Positions 1 through 9,886 are shown, counted from the stretch's first letter. The stretch: 42,078 nt of DNA from Thiosocius sp963719025 (GCA_963719025.1 CAVRBK010000080.1:1-42078), one strand, 5' to 3'. The notes: generated from the letters alone by a model not told the origin. Translations and numbers: made by a program.

Positions 1-1
1 T

Positions 2-565
2 GAGCAACGTGCATGGCAATTATCTAAAGAAGGGCTAGAAGAAACAATTGAATCTTTAACGAAAAAAAATAGTGATACGAATAATCAATTATTAGCAGCT
101 CAAATAGAAATCAAACAAAGTGAAGTTCGTTTACAGCGCGCATCAGATAAATTAAATGATGACTGGGCTGGAAAATTTGCCGATTTAAATAAACAAGTGA
201 CTCAGCAGCTTAAGGCTAAAGATGACGAAAATAAAACATTGGCGTCTGTATCTAAAGAAGCAGTCGAAAGTCTTGAAAATAAGTTGGCATCACAAAAAAA
301 ATCATCATCAGCAACAATTGAAAAGCTTGAAAAAGAAAAGCAGTCATTACAAAATCAGCAAAATAATTTAGAAGAAAATATTTCAACTCTAAAGAAATCA
401 ATTAGCAACAGCTAACAATGAATTAGCTGCAGCTAATAAAGCAATTAAGCAGAGTGATGTGCGCTTACAAAAGACAACAGAAAAAATCAATCAAACATGG
501 TCGGGGTAAGTTTGCTGCATTAAATAAAGAAGTGACAGAAAAAATTGCAGCTAAAGAACGTGACC
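2..565 (+). CDS. partial AT-rich coiled-coil protein, frameshifted
   Basis: An open frame enters from the left edge and runs to a stop at 413-415. The similar coding resumes in other frames up to about 565. The protein is Lys/Glu/Gln/Asn-rich with heptad-like spacing and no obvious catalytic motif, so a long coiled coil is likely. It has an internal repeat: a unit around 100-200 (KQSEVRLQ followed by WAGKFADLNKQV) recurs around 450-545 (KQSDVRLQ followed by WSGKFAALNKEV). Restoring the second unit needs one indel near 400 and removal of one G in the GGGG run near 505. Base composition is about one third G+C, unlike everything after 565. Both ends are missing. I do not recognise the family, and it probably comes from another replicon or organism. 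Confidence 0.5.
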
Positions 566-575
566 GAAATGGCGG
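556..575. other. composition junction (probable chimeric join)
   Basis: Left of this point the sequence is AT-rich coiled-coil coding DNA on the plus strand. Right of it the sequence is GC-rich and codes for a DUF4399-like protein on the minus strand. Both reading frames lose their expected continuation here: the coiled-coil repeat goes out of register after AAKER, and the DUF4399-like protein ends just after its HFG motif. No IS end, direct repeat or tRNA is visible at the join. Confidence 0.6.
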
Positions 576-832
576 TAGTGATCGTTCGCCGGGATCGGCT
601 CGCCCATCGCGGGCAGCGGGGCGTCGATCACCAGATGGTGGTGACCAGTCTTTTCCTTCATCGTCCCTGCGGGGGCCACGCCGTAGCCTTTCAAGCCAAA
701 GACAACGGTCACCGGGCTGTCGACCGTTGCACCCTCGGCAGGGCTGACAATATAGGCCTGCGGCATATGGCCGTCGGCCAGCGCAAGAGAAGAAAGCATG
801 AAGGCGGCAGCAGCGAGTAATGACCTGAGCAT
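565..832 (-). CDS. DUF4399-like exported protein, 3' end lost
   Basis: The start at 832 gives an N-terminal signal peptide (MLRSLLAAAAFMLSSLALA, cleavage likely before DGHMPQ). The mature part has the features I associate with DUF4399: a YIVSPAEGATVDSPVTVVFGL strand region, then G-H-H-H-L-V-I-D and IPANDHYRHFG. In this family the HFG motif is normally followed by a further C-terminal stretch; here the frame meets the AT-rich segment and stops three codons later. The domain is of unknown function and the protein is predicted to be periplasmic. A longer in-frame start at 931 adds a non-signal-like leader and is less likely. Confidence 0.6.
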
Positions 833-973
833 GGTGGGCTCTCCCGGTTTTGGCATCACTGGACAAACGAGTTCATCCCGGCGATCTAATGACGGACGAA
901 AATCAGGGCAATCACCCAGACACCAGCCCACAAGGCCCGGCCAAGCGGTTGGGGGGCTTTCGGAAATGCCCGA

Positions 974-1955
974 TCAACAACGCTCGAGCGAGAATCCCAA
1001 GACCGCATCCAGGTCGCTCATCCCCTGGCGCAACATCAACACCCGATCCAGCCCGACCGCGACACCGGCGCAATCCGGCAGGCCGTGCTCCATCGCCGCC
1101 AGTAACTGCCGATCAACCCGAACCGGCGACTGGCCGCGCGATCGACGAATGCAGTTGTCGGCCTCGAAGCGTGCGGCCTGCTCACCACCATCGGTCAACT
1201 CGTGGAAACCGTTCGCCAGTTCGATACCGCGGTAAAACACCTCGAACCGGGCCGCGGTAGTGCCATCTTCATTCAGTCGGGCCAGCGAGGCCTGGGAGGC
1301 CGGATAGTCGGCGACGAAACACAGGCTGTCACGTCCCAGCAAGGGCTGGATGAAATGGCTCAGCAAGAGATCCAGCCACGCATCACGCTCGAGCTGCAAG
1401 TGCTCGGCACCAATGACATTGCGCGCGACCGCAATCTGCTGCAGCTGCGCGACGTCCGCAGAAAACACATCGACCGACAGGTGCTGTGCAAACAGTTCGG
1501 CATAGGCAATCTGCTCGCACTCGAGCGCCGGCCTGTGCAACGCAAGGCGCAAAACCCTGTGCACCTCGTCGATCAGGCAGCCGATGTCGCATGCCGGCCG
1601 ATACCACTCGAGGATTGTGAACTCGGGGTTGTGCAGTCGCCCCGCTTCGCCATTGCGAAAGGCCTTGCAGATCTGGTAGATCGCACCTGCTGCCGGCGGC
1701 CAGCAGGCGCTTCATGGCAAACTCCGGCGAGGTCTGCAGATACAGCGTCCACCCCATCGGCAAAGCCCGGCCCGGCTCGAAGCGTGCCCTGAGCGGTTCG
1801 ATATTGGGATCTGTCCCGCCGGCGCGGCAGGCCAGCGGCGTCTCGACCTCGAGCACGCCAGTTGCGGCAAAATAACCGCGCAGCTCGGCGAGCATGGCGG
1901 CGCGGGCATGCAAGGCGCCGGAATCGGCACCCGGCCGCCAGTCGATATCCCGCAA
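974..1955 (-). CDS. epmA: EF-P--(R)-beta-lysine ligase EpmA, one frameshift
   Basis: EpmA is a truncated class II lysyl-tRNA synthetase paralogue that attaches beta-lysine to EF-P. The N-terminal half (GVLEVETPLACRAGGTDPNI, then LYLQTSPEFAMKRLLAAGS) and the C-terminal half (DRVLMLRQGMSDLDAVLGF) are both well conserved but lie in different frames. One extra base near 1690 separates AAGS from the expected GAIYQICKAFRNGE. Removing it gives about 326 residues, matching the family (E. coli about 325), with only the catalytic domain and no OB-fold anticodon-binding domain. I chose the TTG at 1953-1955, four bases downstream of the efp stop, because no ATG precedes the conserved region. It follows its substrate gene efp, and epmB is divergent. 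The indel is probably a sequencing error. Confidence 0.85.
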
Positions 1956-1959
1956 AGCC

Positions 1960-2534
1960 CTACTCGTCTTTGACGCGGCTGACGTATGCACCGGTGCGGG
2001 TATCGACCTTGATCTTTTCACCGCTCTGGACGAACAGCGGGCACCCGCACCACGGCACCGGTCTCCAGCGTCGCCGGCTTGCCACCGCCGCCGGAGGTAT
2101 CGCCCTTCAGGCCGGGATCGGTCTCGGTGATCTCCAGAACCACGAAGTTCGGCGCATCGACCGCGATCGGTGAACCGTTCCACAAGGGTGACGGTGCACA
2201 CGTCCTGGTCCTTGATCCACTTGACCGCCTCGCCCATGGCGTTCTCATCGGCCTGGTACTGCTCGAAGGAGTCGTTGTCCATGAAGTGCCAGAATTCGCC
2301 GTCGTTGTACAGATACTGCAGATCACGATCGACGACGTCGGCCGCCTCGACCGTTTCACCCGAGCGGAAGGTCTTCTCGAGCACCCGGCCGGTCTTGAGA
2401 TTGCGGATCTTCACCCGGTTGAACGCCTGGCCTTTGCCGGGCTTGACGAATTCGTTTTCGATTATCGTACAAGGGTCGCCGTCGAGCAGCAGCTTCAGAC
2501 CACCCCGGAACTCGTTCGTGTTGTACGTTGCCAT
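1960..2534 (-). CDS. efp: Elongation factor P, two frameshifts
   Basis: EF-P relieves ribosome stalling at polyproline stretches. The N-terminal KOW-like domain is intact from ATG 2534 (MATYNTNEFRGGLKLLLDGD), and the modification loop reads KPGKGQAF, with the lysine that EpmA/EpmB beta-lysylate. An extra T near 2183 (before the VTLWNG region) and an extra C near 2042 (RVPLFVQSGEK) break the two OB domains. Dropping both gives 190 residues ending RVKDE, the normal length. GAGG lies just upstream of the start. EF-P is highly conserved and two simple insertions destroy it here, so sequencing error is much more likely than real loss. It is probably transcribed together with epmA. Confidence 0.9.
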
Positions 2535-2572
2535 TCGATCCTCATCACTACGCAGAGCAACCAAAGCCCGCA

Positions 2573-3585
2573 ATGATAACCTGTTCACCTCCGCGCTTGG
2601 AATCTGATCGCTGGCAACGTGAACTCGCCGGCGCGATAAGCGATCCGGCAGAGCTGCTGCGGATCCTCGCAATCGAGGGCCGCGACCTGCCGTACGCGCC
2701 GCTCACCGCGCCCGGCTTTGCCCTGAAGGTACCGCGCTATTTCGTCGGCCTGATGCGTCACGGCGATCCGCATGACCCCTTGCTGGCGCAGGTTCTGCCG
2801 CTCTCGATCGAGAACTTGCCAGGCCGAAGGGTTTCATCCGCGACCCGGTTGGCGATCTCGCCGCCAACCACGGCAACGGGGTGCTGCAGAAGTACCACGG
2901 CCGGGCGCTGATGATCACCACCGGTGCCTGCGCCGTGCATTGTCGTTATTGCTTCCGCCGCCACTATCCCTATGCCGAACAGTCACTGCTGAAGCACTGG
3001 CGCGGTGCGCTGGCCACGCTGTCGACGATGCCGGAAATCCGCGAACTGATTCTCAGCGGCGGCGATCCGCTCACCCTGTCCGACCGCAGGTTGGGTCAGC
3101 TGCTGGCAGAGGCCGAGGCGATCCCCCAACTGCAGCGCCTGCGTATCCACACCCGCCTGCCGGTTGTCCTGCCGAGCAGAATCACCCGGCATCTTGCCGG
3201 TCTGTTTGCAGCCACCCGCCTGCAGGTCGTTTGGGTGATTCACGCCAACCACCCACAGGAGATCACGCCCGAACTCGGGCAGGCAATGCATCGTCTGCGC
3301 TCGGAGGGCACGATGCTGCTCAATCAATCGGTATTACTCAAGTCAGTCAACAATGATGCCGATATCCTTGAGACGTTAAGCGAGTCACTGTTCAGGATCG
3401 GCGTCTTGCCATACTACCTGCACCTGCTCGACCCGGTAGCCGGTGCCGCGCATTTTGACGTTTCGCAGGACGAGGCCGAGGCCCTGATGCGGTCGCTGCG
3501 AGCCCGCTTGCCAGGATACCTGGTGCCGAAGATGGTGCGGGAAATACCGGGAGAACCGGGCAAAACTCCGATAGAGAGTCGCTGA
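2573..3585 (+). CDS. epmB: EF-P beta-lysylation protein EpmB (lysine 2,3-aminomutase-like), one frameshift
   Basis: EpmB is a radical SAM/PLP enzyme that converts (S)-alpha-lysine to (R)-beta-lysine for EpmA. The radical SAM cluster motif C-x3-C-x2-C is present as CAVHCRYCFRRHYPY (about 2929-2973), followed by ELILSGGDPLTLSD. The N-terminal part (RYFVGLMRHGDPHDPLLAQV) is in another frame. One missing C near 2826 (LPGPKGFIRDPVGDLAA expected) accounts for the shift. The corrected length is about 337 residues, as expected (E. coli 342). The ATG at 2573 lies 38 bases from the efp start on the opposite strand, so the substrate and its modifying enzyme share a divergent promoter region. Convergence of three EF-P genes at one locus makes the assignment firm. 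Confidence 0.9.
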
Positions 3586-3741
3586 ACGCAGGTAGCGAGA
3601 CTGACATTCAGTAGATTGAGCAGCTAAAATGGACGGATTACAGAAGTTTACGCGCACATCCGGATGCGGCGACGTAAATCCGCCGACGACCCGCTGCGAG
3701 CGTTTGGACCATCCATTCAATTAAAGTGTTGGCAAACTATT

Positions 3742-5665
3742 TTGACCGAATCAGACGAAAATCCAGAACTCGCAGGGCCCCACCCGGCGACCCGAATCGG
3801 GTCAGCGGCCGCTCCTCGGCTTACAGATTCCGCGGCAAGCTGAGGCAAAGGCCAACAATTTTCTGCTCGATCCGAAAGAGACCGAAAACTGGTTCAATGC
3901 CCTGCCGATGGCCAACATCGGTGAGACCGCCCGACAGATCTACAACACGCTCGTCGAGTTCAACCGCACCGAGATTCCTGACCTGCTACGCGCCAAGACG
4001 GTCGAGAAATTCAGGCCCCCGGTCGAATACATCACCAACAACCTGCAGAAACACTTTGTCGAAGTTGGACTGCCGCTCTCGCGCAAGGGTTGGAAAACGG
4101 CCGCGCTCGCACGCGAGTTGCACAAAGAGCTCGCGGTTTCCTACAAGATCATCATCGAACGCATGATCGCCGGCGACAGCGCCCATTTCGACCGCCGCCT
4201 GCTGGTTATCGCCTTGCATCGGGCACTCCACTACCTTGGCCAAACCCTGTTGCAGTACGCCCTGGTCTACGTCAGTTGGCCAGACGGCGTCTGGCGTGAA
4301 ATCAATGCGATCTACGCCTATGCATCGCAGAACCTGATCCACCAGGTACCGGTAAAGGCCGATGACGGCAAAAGCGGTGGCCTCAATTCGAGTATCGAGG
4401 ACCTGTTCAAGGCCTTGATGCTGTTTGCCAGCGCGACACCGCATCGATTGCGCCAAAGCCACGCACGCCTGCTGTTTGAGAACCTGGGCGCGTGGTCGAC
4501 TCACACCACTGTACTCAGCGAAGACGATGGCGGTACCAGTCTGGGCCGTTTCAACGTCGACCTGTGGACCGACTCGGCGCCGATGCACAACTCCCTGCGC
4601 ACCCCTATGCCGGGCAAGCGCATGGCGATTCTGGACGTACGTGCGCTGTTGAAAAAGCTGCGCAGCGATTTCGAAGAGGCACCCTGGGACAACCGCAGTG
4701 GCATCCAATCCGGCAAACAGGTCGTCACCCGACCGCTGCTCAGGCTGCTCATCATGGCTTGGAGCCGCCCACCCGATCGCCGTTTTGTACGCACCAGACT
4801 GAACTTCGACCTGCAGGTGGTGGCCGGCCTGCATGCGATCTATGCGAATCTGCATGCAGACGAAAACCCACCCTATGCCACCACGGCTGCCGCGCTGTTC
4901 ACCCTCGAAGAGAACGATACGCCACAGGCCCGGGCTCGGGCGAAGATCAATTGGACACCGGGCAGCCTCGACAATGTTTCACTGTCACCGCTTGATAGTG
5001 ATTTCGTAACCGATTCGCTGTTCAGCGACAGCCATCTGGCGCCAAAGGTTTCGCGCGTACCGGCAGCAAAGCTGCGGGACTTTGCCGCGCAAGGCGGAGG
5101 TCCGCAGCACGAAGCCGCAGAGAATGACGGCGGAAGACATGCCGTGACCACAATCAACGAGAGCGCCGGCGGTTACTGCATACGCTGGAAAGGCGAGAAT
5201 ATTCCACGGGTAAAAATTGGCGAACTGATTGGGGTGGAGGCACCATCGGACCGCAAGAAATACGGTCTTGGGGTGGTTCGTTGGATGCACCAGCTGTCCG
5301 ACGAGAGTCTCGATCTCGGCCTCGAAGTCATGTCCACGCGGTGCGAGGCTGGCGAAGTACGCGAGGGTGACAGGTCAACACCGCGTAACCGGGCACCGTC
5401 ATTCAAATGCCTGGTGATCAACGATACCGACCCGTCAACCAACGCCACGGCAAGCCTGATCATGAGCGCCATGAGCCTGCAGACCGGCACAGAAGTCCTG
5501 TTGTCCATCGGTGAGAAAGAGCAGCCTGTCCGCCTGACCAAGATGGTGGAATTCAGCAGCGCCTTCGCCCGCTATCAGTTCGAGTTTGTTAAAGGAGAAG
5601 AAGACGCGCAGGATGACGAATCTTCACCCGGCGATGAATTCAACGATCTCTGGAACAATCTCTAG
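3742..5665 (+). CDS. PilZ-like domain protein upstream of a FimX-like gene
   Basis: The ATG at 3908 gives 585 residues, but coding clearly extends upstream (AKANNFLLDPKETENWFNALP). Removing one C from the run near 3780 joins it to TTG 3742 (MTESDENPELAG). The long alpha-helical N-terminal region has no family I recognise. The C-terminal 170 residues look like a PilZ domain: N-E-S-A-G-G fits the [D/N]-x-S-x-x-G motif, followed by strands RVKIGELIGV and GLGVVRWMHQ. A clear R-x-x-x-R motif is not obvious, so c-di-GMP binding is uncertain. The stop overlaps the GTG of the next gene (TAGTG), indicating translational coupling with the FimX-like protein. A joint role in c-di-GMP control of pili or surface behaviour is inferred. 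Confidence 0.6.
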
Positions 5666-7850
5666 TGGGCCAAGTGGAAAGTTCTGTAACGCCCAGCCAG
5701 CACCGAAAGGACTTGGATAACCGCACGATGACAACCCGCCCGCACAGCGCCATCCCGAACACGGAGAACAACAGCGCCCCTGTCGAGATGCTTGTCGTCG
5801 GTTGTCCGCTGTCGGTTGCCGATGGCTTCGCCAATGCGCTGCGCAATCAGGGCCAGGCAGCCCACGTGAAACTGGCAGAGAATCTCGCAACGCTCGATCA
5901 CCAGCTGGCGGCAGATCGCTGCAAGCTCGTGGTTATCAGTGGCGACAGTGCGGCAACGCCGTGTGTGGACGCCATCGAAAAAGTGCGCGCCAACAACCCG
6001 GACGCAAGCATCATCCTGGTTGCAAAAGAACCTGCGGCCCATCGGGCCCTGGCCATCCGGTATGCCCTGCATGACCTGATCAAGGTAAAGAATGACGACC
6101 ATCTCGCGCTGGCTGTGCAACGCGAACACCAAACGCAGCTTCTGCGCACTGAAGCGAGGCGATTGCGCCGCCAACTCGCCGAAGCAGAAGAACGCAGCAA
6201 CCTGCTGGTGCAGAGTTCACGCGATGCCATCGCTTACATCCACGAAGGTATGTACCTGAACACCAACAAGGCCTATCTCGAGATGTTTGGCTATGAGTCG
6301 GAAGACGAGCTCGATGGCCTGCCGATCATGGACATGGTCGATACCGAATCGCGCGGCCAGTTGAAGGTCGCCTTGCGCAAGGTCGACGAATCCGGCAAAC
6401 ACAGCGAGGAGTTTCGCTGTGCGACCAGCGACGGACAGAACTTCCTGGCGCGGATGGAGTTCTCCCCGGCAAATATCGACGGCGAACGATGCACCCAGGT
6501 TCTTATTCGCGACCAGAGCCAGAACCTGGCCCTGCAGCGACGTATCGAGGAACTGACCAGCCGCGACACCCAGACCGGCTTTTTCAATCGCCAGGCCTTC
6601 ATGGAACGACTCGACGCACTCGTCTCCGGTCACGAAGGCGCAGAACGCGGCCACTCCCTCGTGCAACTCTCGATCACCAATTATGCTGACATGCGACAGG
6701 ACTGCGGTTTCACCTGCGCCGAGCACATGCTGACCGAGGTTGCCAGCGTGCTGGCCGCAACCGCCACGACTGCACATACGCTGGCACGCTTTGGTGATCA
6801 CGATTTCATGATCCTGTGCGATGACGAAGAGCCGGCACTCGAGATCGCCGAACGCTGTCTGCACAATCTGCGCGGCCATGCCTTCAAGAGTGTCCACGAT
6901 TCACCCATAAAGCCGCTCTACTCCATCGGCGTTACGCGCGCCGACAAGAACAGCGACACTACCGCGCACGAGTTGATCAATCGCTCATGCCGCGCAACCG
7001 GCATCGCACGCAGTGAGGGTGATAACCGGGTCGTTTTCTACAACGACCAGATTCCGGGCGACACCGGCCATATGCCCGAGCCGGATGCCGCAATCGTCAA
7101 GCAGATCGACGACGCTCTGGCGAACGACGGTTTCCGTCTCAAATACCAGCCGATCGTCAGCCTGCAGGGCGATACCCGGGAGAACTATTCTGTCTACCTG
7201 CGACTGCTCGGTGAAGACGGATCGGAAATCGTGCCAGAGGTTTTTCTTTCGCCAGCCAACGATGCCAGCCGCCTGGCCGAGATCGACCGCTGGGTGGTAC
7301 GCAACGCCATCCGTGAGATCGCCAGTCACCGCAAAGCCGGTAAGAAAATCGTTTTCTACATCATCCTGTCGCGCGCTGGAATCGAGGACGACTCGATGTT
7401 GCTGTGGATCTGTGACTGCCTGCGCGAATTCCGGGCCAAAGGGGCCTGGCTGGTGTTCCAGTTCCGCGAGTCGGATCTTCGCGCCGCGTTGAGACCGGCC
7501 AAACAGCTGATCGACGGACTGAGAAAGGTCAACTGCCGTATCGCGATCAATAACTATGCGCGACCGACGCCGCGGATCCGCTGTTCCGCCACCTCGAAAT
7601 CGATGTCGTCAAGCTGTCACCCGAATTCATGCGACAACCTGGCCGGCAACGCGCAACAGCAGCAGACCCTCGGCGACACAACAGCAAACTGCAGGAGGCC
7701 GGATACAAGACGGTCGCCAGCAATGTCGAGGATGCCGGCAGCCTGGCAATACTCTGGAATATCGGCGTCAACTACATCCAGGGCTATTTCCTGCAGGAAC
7801 CGGCGAATACGATCACGTACGACGACGGACATGCCGTCATCGACGCATAA
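5665..7850 (+). CDS. FimX-like REC-PAS-GGDEF-EAL protein, degenerate active sites, frameshifted near C-terminus
   Basis: Domain order: REC-like (about residues 40-155, lacking the usual phospho-Asp context, KLVVISGDSA), PAS (about 175-290, LLVQSSRDAIAYIHEG), GGDEF-like (about 300-450, with GDHDF in place of GGDEF) and EAL-like (from about 475, with YLRLL where EALLR is expected). This organisation and the loss of both catalytic signatures match FimX, a c-di-GMP receptor for type IV pili, rather than an active enzyme. From about 7555 to 7690 the frame changes at least twice (LEIDVVKLSPEFM, then DNLAGNAQQQQTL, then SKLQEAGYKTV), so two or three indels are present. The protein should end NYIQGYFLQEPANT...VIDA at the TAA at 7848. 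The GTG at 5665 couples it to the upstream PilZ-like gene; ATG 5728 is an alternative start. Confidence 0.75.
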
Positions 7851-7875
7851 AAAAAGCCCCTCACGGGGCTTTTTT
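7849..7875 (+). terminator. rho-independent terminator
   Basis: A perfect AAAAAAGCCCC / GGGGCTTTTTT stem with a TCAC loop begins at the stop codon of the FimX-like gene. The A-tract on one side and the T-tract on the other let it work in both directions, so it can also end the minus-strand transcript arriving from the right. Confidence 0.9.
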
Positions 7876-7974
7876 CGCAGATAGTGTACGGCCTTACCAG
7901 GGAATAAAGTCGTTCATGAACGACATCGGGCCGTCCGACGCTGTAGCTCAACCGCCCCATATCGCCTCTGCATA

Positions 7975-8394
7975 CTACTGGGTTGCGCGTCCCATCGTGT
8001 GGGTCGAGTGGGTCATCGACTGCATCGCGCCGTCCATCGAGTCCAGATTGGCCAGCATCGGCTCGAGCGTCGCAACCTTGTTGTCGATCGAATCCATCGT
8101 GACCGTCATCGCCCGGACATTGGCCGTCAACTGGCTCATGTTTTCCGACACGTTCTGCATGTTGCCGGCCAGCGTGGTCATGTTGGTGTCGACACTGATG
8201 GCCAGATAGTGCACATCTTTCGCCAGGTTGTAGATCAGGTAGAAACCGTACGCCGCCAGAATGATGAAGGCGAACAGGGACGGATAGACGATCAGTTCCC
8301 AGCGCCGCGCACTGGATTCGAACACCTCTGACAGTCGCGCATACCCAGCATTGGCGTCGGCAACCACCTCAGCCGCTTGATTCGCATTGCTCAC
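7975..8394 (-). CDS. small single-pass membrane protein with periplasmic coiled coil
   Basis: GTG start (MSNANQAAEV) with GAGG upstream. One transmembrane helix (about residues 37-58, YPSLFAFIILAAYGFYLIYNL) follows a short cytoplasmic N-terminus. The rest is a Met/Asn/Leu-rich coiled coil with repeated N-M and T-M heptads, resembling the oligomerising part of MCP-like proteins but without signalling motifs. The frame stops at TAG 7975, yet the same frame beyond TAG and a TGA continues to 7894 and ends GPMSFMNDFIPW before TAA. The true C-terminus may therefore lie at 7894, with the interval disturbed by compensating indels. The gene lies downstream of the ParA and TPR genes on the same strand. 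The family is not recognised. Confidence 0.65.
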   Translation of the reverse strand: MSNANQAAEVVADANAGYARLSEVFESSARRWELIVYPSLFAFIILAAYGFYLIYNLAKDVHYLAISVDTNMTTLAGNMQNVSENMSQLTANVRAMTVTMDSIDNKVATLEPMLANLDSMDGAMQSMTHSTHTMGRATQ

Positions 8395-8508
8395 AGGAAA
8401 TCCTCATTATTGGGTTTATCCGTAAATGAGTAATTTAGCATAAGCCCACACACAAAAGATACTTATGCAGATCAAAGTCGGCTTATGAGGGACCGTCGAG
8501 ACGCGGCC

Positions 8509-9222
8509 TTACGGTGCCAGTTGCTGGGCTCGAGGATCGCCTTCTTTCTCGAATAAACCCATGATTATCTTTAGCTTTTCGGTTTCCCCCAGGGCCTTGA
8601 GGCGAACCCCGGCCTCGAAAAACGCGTCCAGCGCCTGATCGGCTTTACCCATGGCCTCGTACAGGTTTCCCAGTTCGCCAAAGGCATCCGGATCGCCGGG
8701 CTGCTGGGCAATCACGGTCATGTAAATCGCCTCGGCCCCCTCGAAGTCACCATTCCAGAAGGCGCGACGGGCCTGCTGGAGAAGTTGGTCACGGGTCACC
8801 GGGATCATCGGCTCCGACACCACTGGTGGACGGAACACCCCTTCGGGATCGAGATGATTGGTCGCGGCTGCCGGTTCCGCTCGGCTTTCGGAGTAGATCG
8901 GCAGGCTGCCGCCAATCAGCCGCGGCGCCCTCGGTGTAGCCGGCAACTCGCCACGCGAGTTGCTGGAACCGGTCCCCATGCCCTCCACCGCCGGCCTCTC
9001 TTTCGGCGCAAACGTCTTGGGCTTCTGGGTCACCTTCGAACCAGGCGCGACGGGGGTACCCTCGCTCGGTGCCGCCGGCATCACGGGAGCGATTTGCGAT
9101 ACCCGCTCTTCCTCCCAAACCCCGAACACCCGCAACCCGGTCAGCACAAAACCGAACAGACAGATGAGTATCAGGTGGGAAGCCAGGAAGTTGGCGAGCA
9201 AAGAAATCAGGTTTCCAGGCAT
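8509..9222 (-). CDS. membrane-anchored TPR protein
   Basis: From ATG 9222 the protein has 237 residues: an N-terminal transmembrane helix (about 5-32, LLANFLASHLILICLFGFVLTGL), a long Pro/Ala/Arg-rich linker (about 40-140) and a C-terminal TPR region with at least two repeats (ARRAFWNGDFEGAEAIYMTV, then DAFGELGNLYEAMGKADQAL). Such proteins act as scaffolds on the periplasmic or cytoplasmic face of the inner membrane; the topology is not certain from sequence. The start lies ten bases after the ParA-like stop, so the two genes are very likely cotranscribed. A longer frame to 9273 has no better start. The specific role is unknown. Confidence 0.7.
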   Translation of the reverse strand: MPGNLISLLANFLASHLILICLFGFVLTGLRVFGVWEEERVSQIAPVMPAAPSEGTPVAPGSKVTQKPKTFAPKERPAVEGMGTGSSNSRGELPATPRAPRLIGGSLPIYSESRAEPAAATNHLDPEGVFRPPVVSEPMIPVTRDQLLQQARRAFWNGDFEGAEAIYMTVIAQQPGDPDAFGELGNLYEAMGKADQALDAFFEAGVRLKALGETEKLKIIMGLFEKEGDPRAQQLAP

Positions 9223-9232
9223 TGGCGCCTTC

Positions 9233-9868
9233 TCAGGACAGGATGTCCGCATACAGCACGGCTGCCAGGGCATTCCACTCCGCCGCCCCCTTGCCGCGCG
9301 GTTGCTGCTCGAACACGGCCAAACCCTCGCTGAAAGATCGCCGGTAAGCAGTACGCTGCGACAATCGCGGTTTCAGGTAGCGAATGCCCGGCAGCGAGAC
9401 CAGTGCCGCAGCGGCCTCATCGGTTTCGCGGACAGAGCGATGCGTATCACCACGATTGATGAAACCCAGGACTTCCTGTTCAGGTCTTCCCTTGATCGAA
9501 TCGATGAAACGCAGGAAACGCTGGGTAGACCAGATATCCGCCTGGCTCGGGGGAACCGGAACCAGCAGGCGATCGGCAATCGATATCGCCAACTTGAGAT
9601 TCTCCATCGACGCCGTACCCACATCGATCAGGACTTCATCGTAGTCCTTAAAACCATCGCCATACTGCATCTGCGCCGTGTCGAGCCGGTCGACCATGGG
9701 CTCGAAACCCTCTTCCCTGCGCACTTCGAGGACGTCGGTCAGTGTCGCCTGGGGATCGGCATCGATAACCGCCACCTGCCTTTCGGCCATGGCCAGCCAG
9801 ACACCCAGATTGAACGTCACAGTGCTTTTTCCCGAACCCCCTTTAAGGCTGCCGATTACCGTGATCAT
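9233..9868 (-). CDS. ParA/MinD-family ATPase (orphan type)
   Basis: This 211-residue deviant Walker A ATPase has KGGSGKST at residues 9-16 (with the signature lysine), VIDADPQATLTD (switch I region) and VLIDVG (Walker B). No helix-turn-helix extension precedes the ATPase core, so it resembles small orphan ParA proteins that position cellular cargo rather than plasmid or chromosome ParA with a ParB partner. No parB lies nearby. It sits 18 bases after the first F-R-P protein gene and 10 bases before the TPR gene, so it probably belongs to one transcript. Its likely partners are the neighbouring membrane proteins. The cargo is unknown. Confidence 0.8.
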   Translation of the reverse strand: MITVIGSLKGGSGKSTVTFNLGVWLAMAERQVAVIDADPQATLTDVLEVRREEGFEPMVDRLDTAQMQYGDGFKDYDEVLIDVGTASMENLKLAISIADRLLVPVPPSQADIWSTQRFLRFIDSIKGRPEQEVLGFINRGDTHRSVRETDEAAAALVSLPGIRYLKPRLSQRTAYRRSFSEGLAVFEQQPRGKGAAEWNALAAVLYADILS

Positions 9869-9886
9869 ACCGGCGATCGTAGCGCC

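Noticed and set aside
1383..2672. 429-residue frame spanning efp and epmA, which could be read as a fusion protein
   Set aside because: It is a by-product of three indels that splice shadow frames between the two genes. The efp stop (1960) and epmA start (1953-1955) are clear once the indels are corrected.
7909..7924. Perfect 16-base palindrome GTCGTTCATGAACGAC
   Set aside because: It falls in the probable C-terminal codons (S-F-M-N-D) of the small membrane protein, between a terminator and the gene end, where an operator is not expected. The palindrome is probably incidental.
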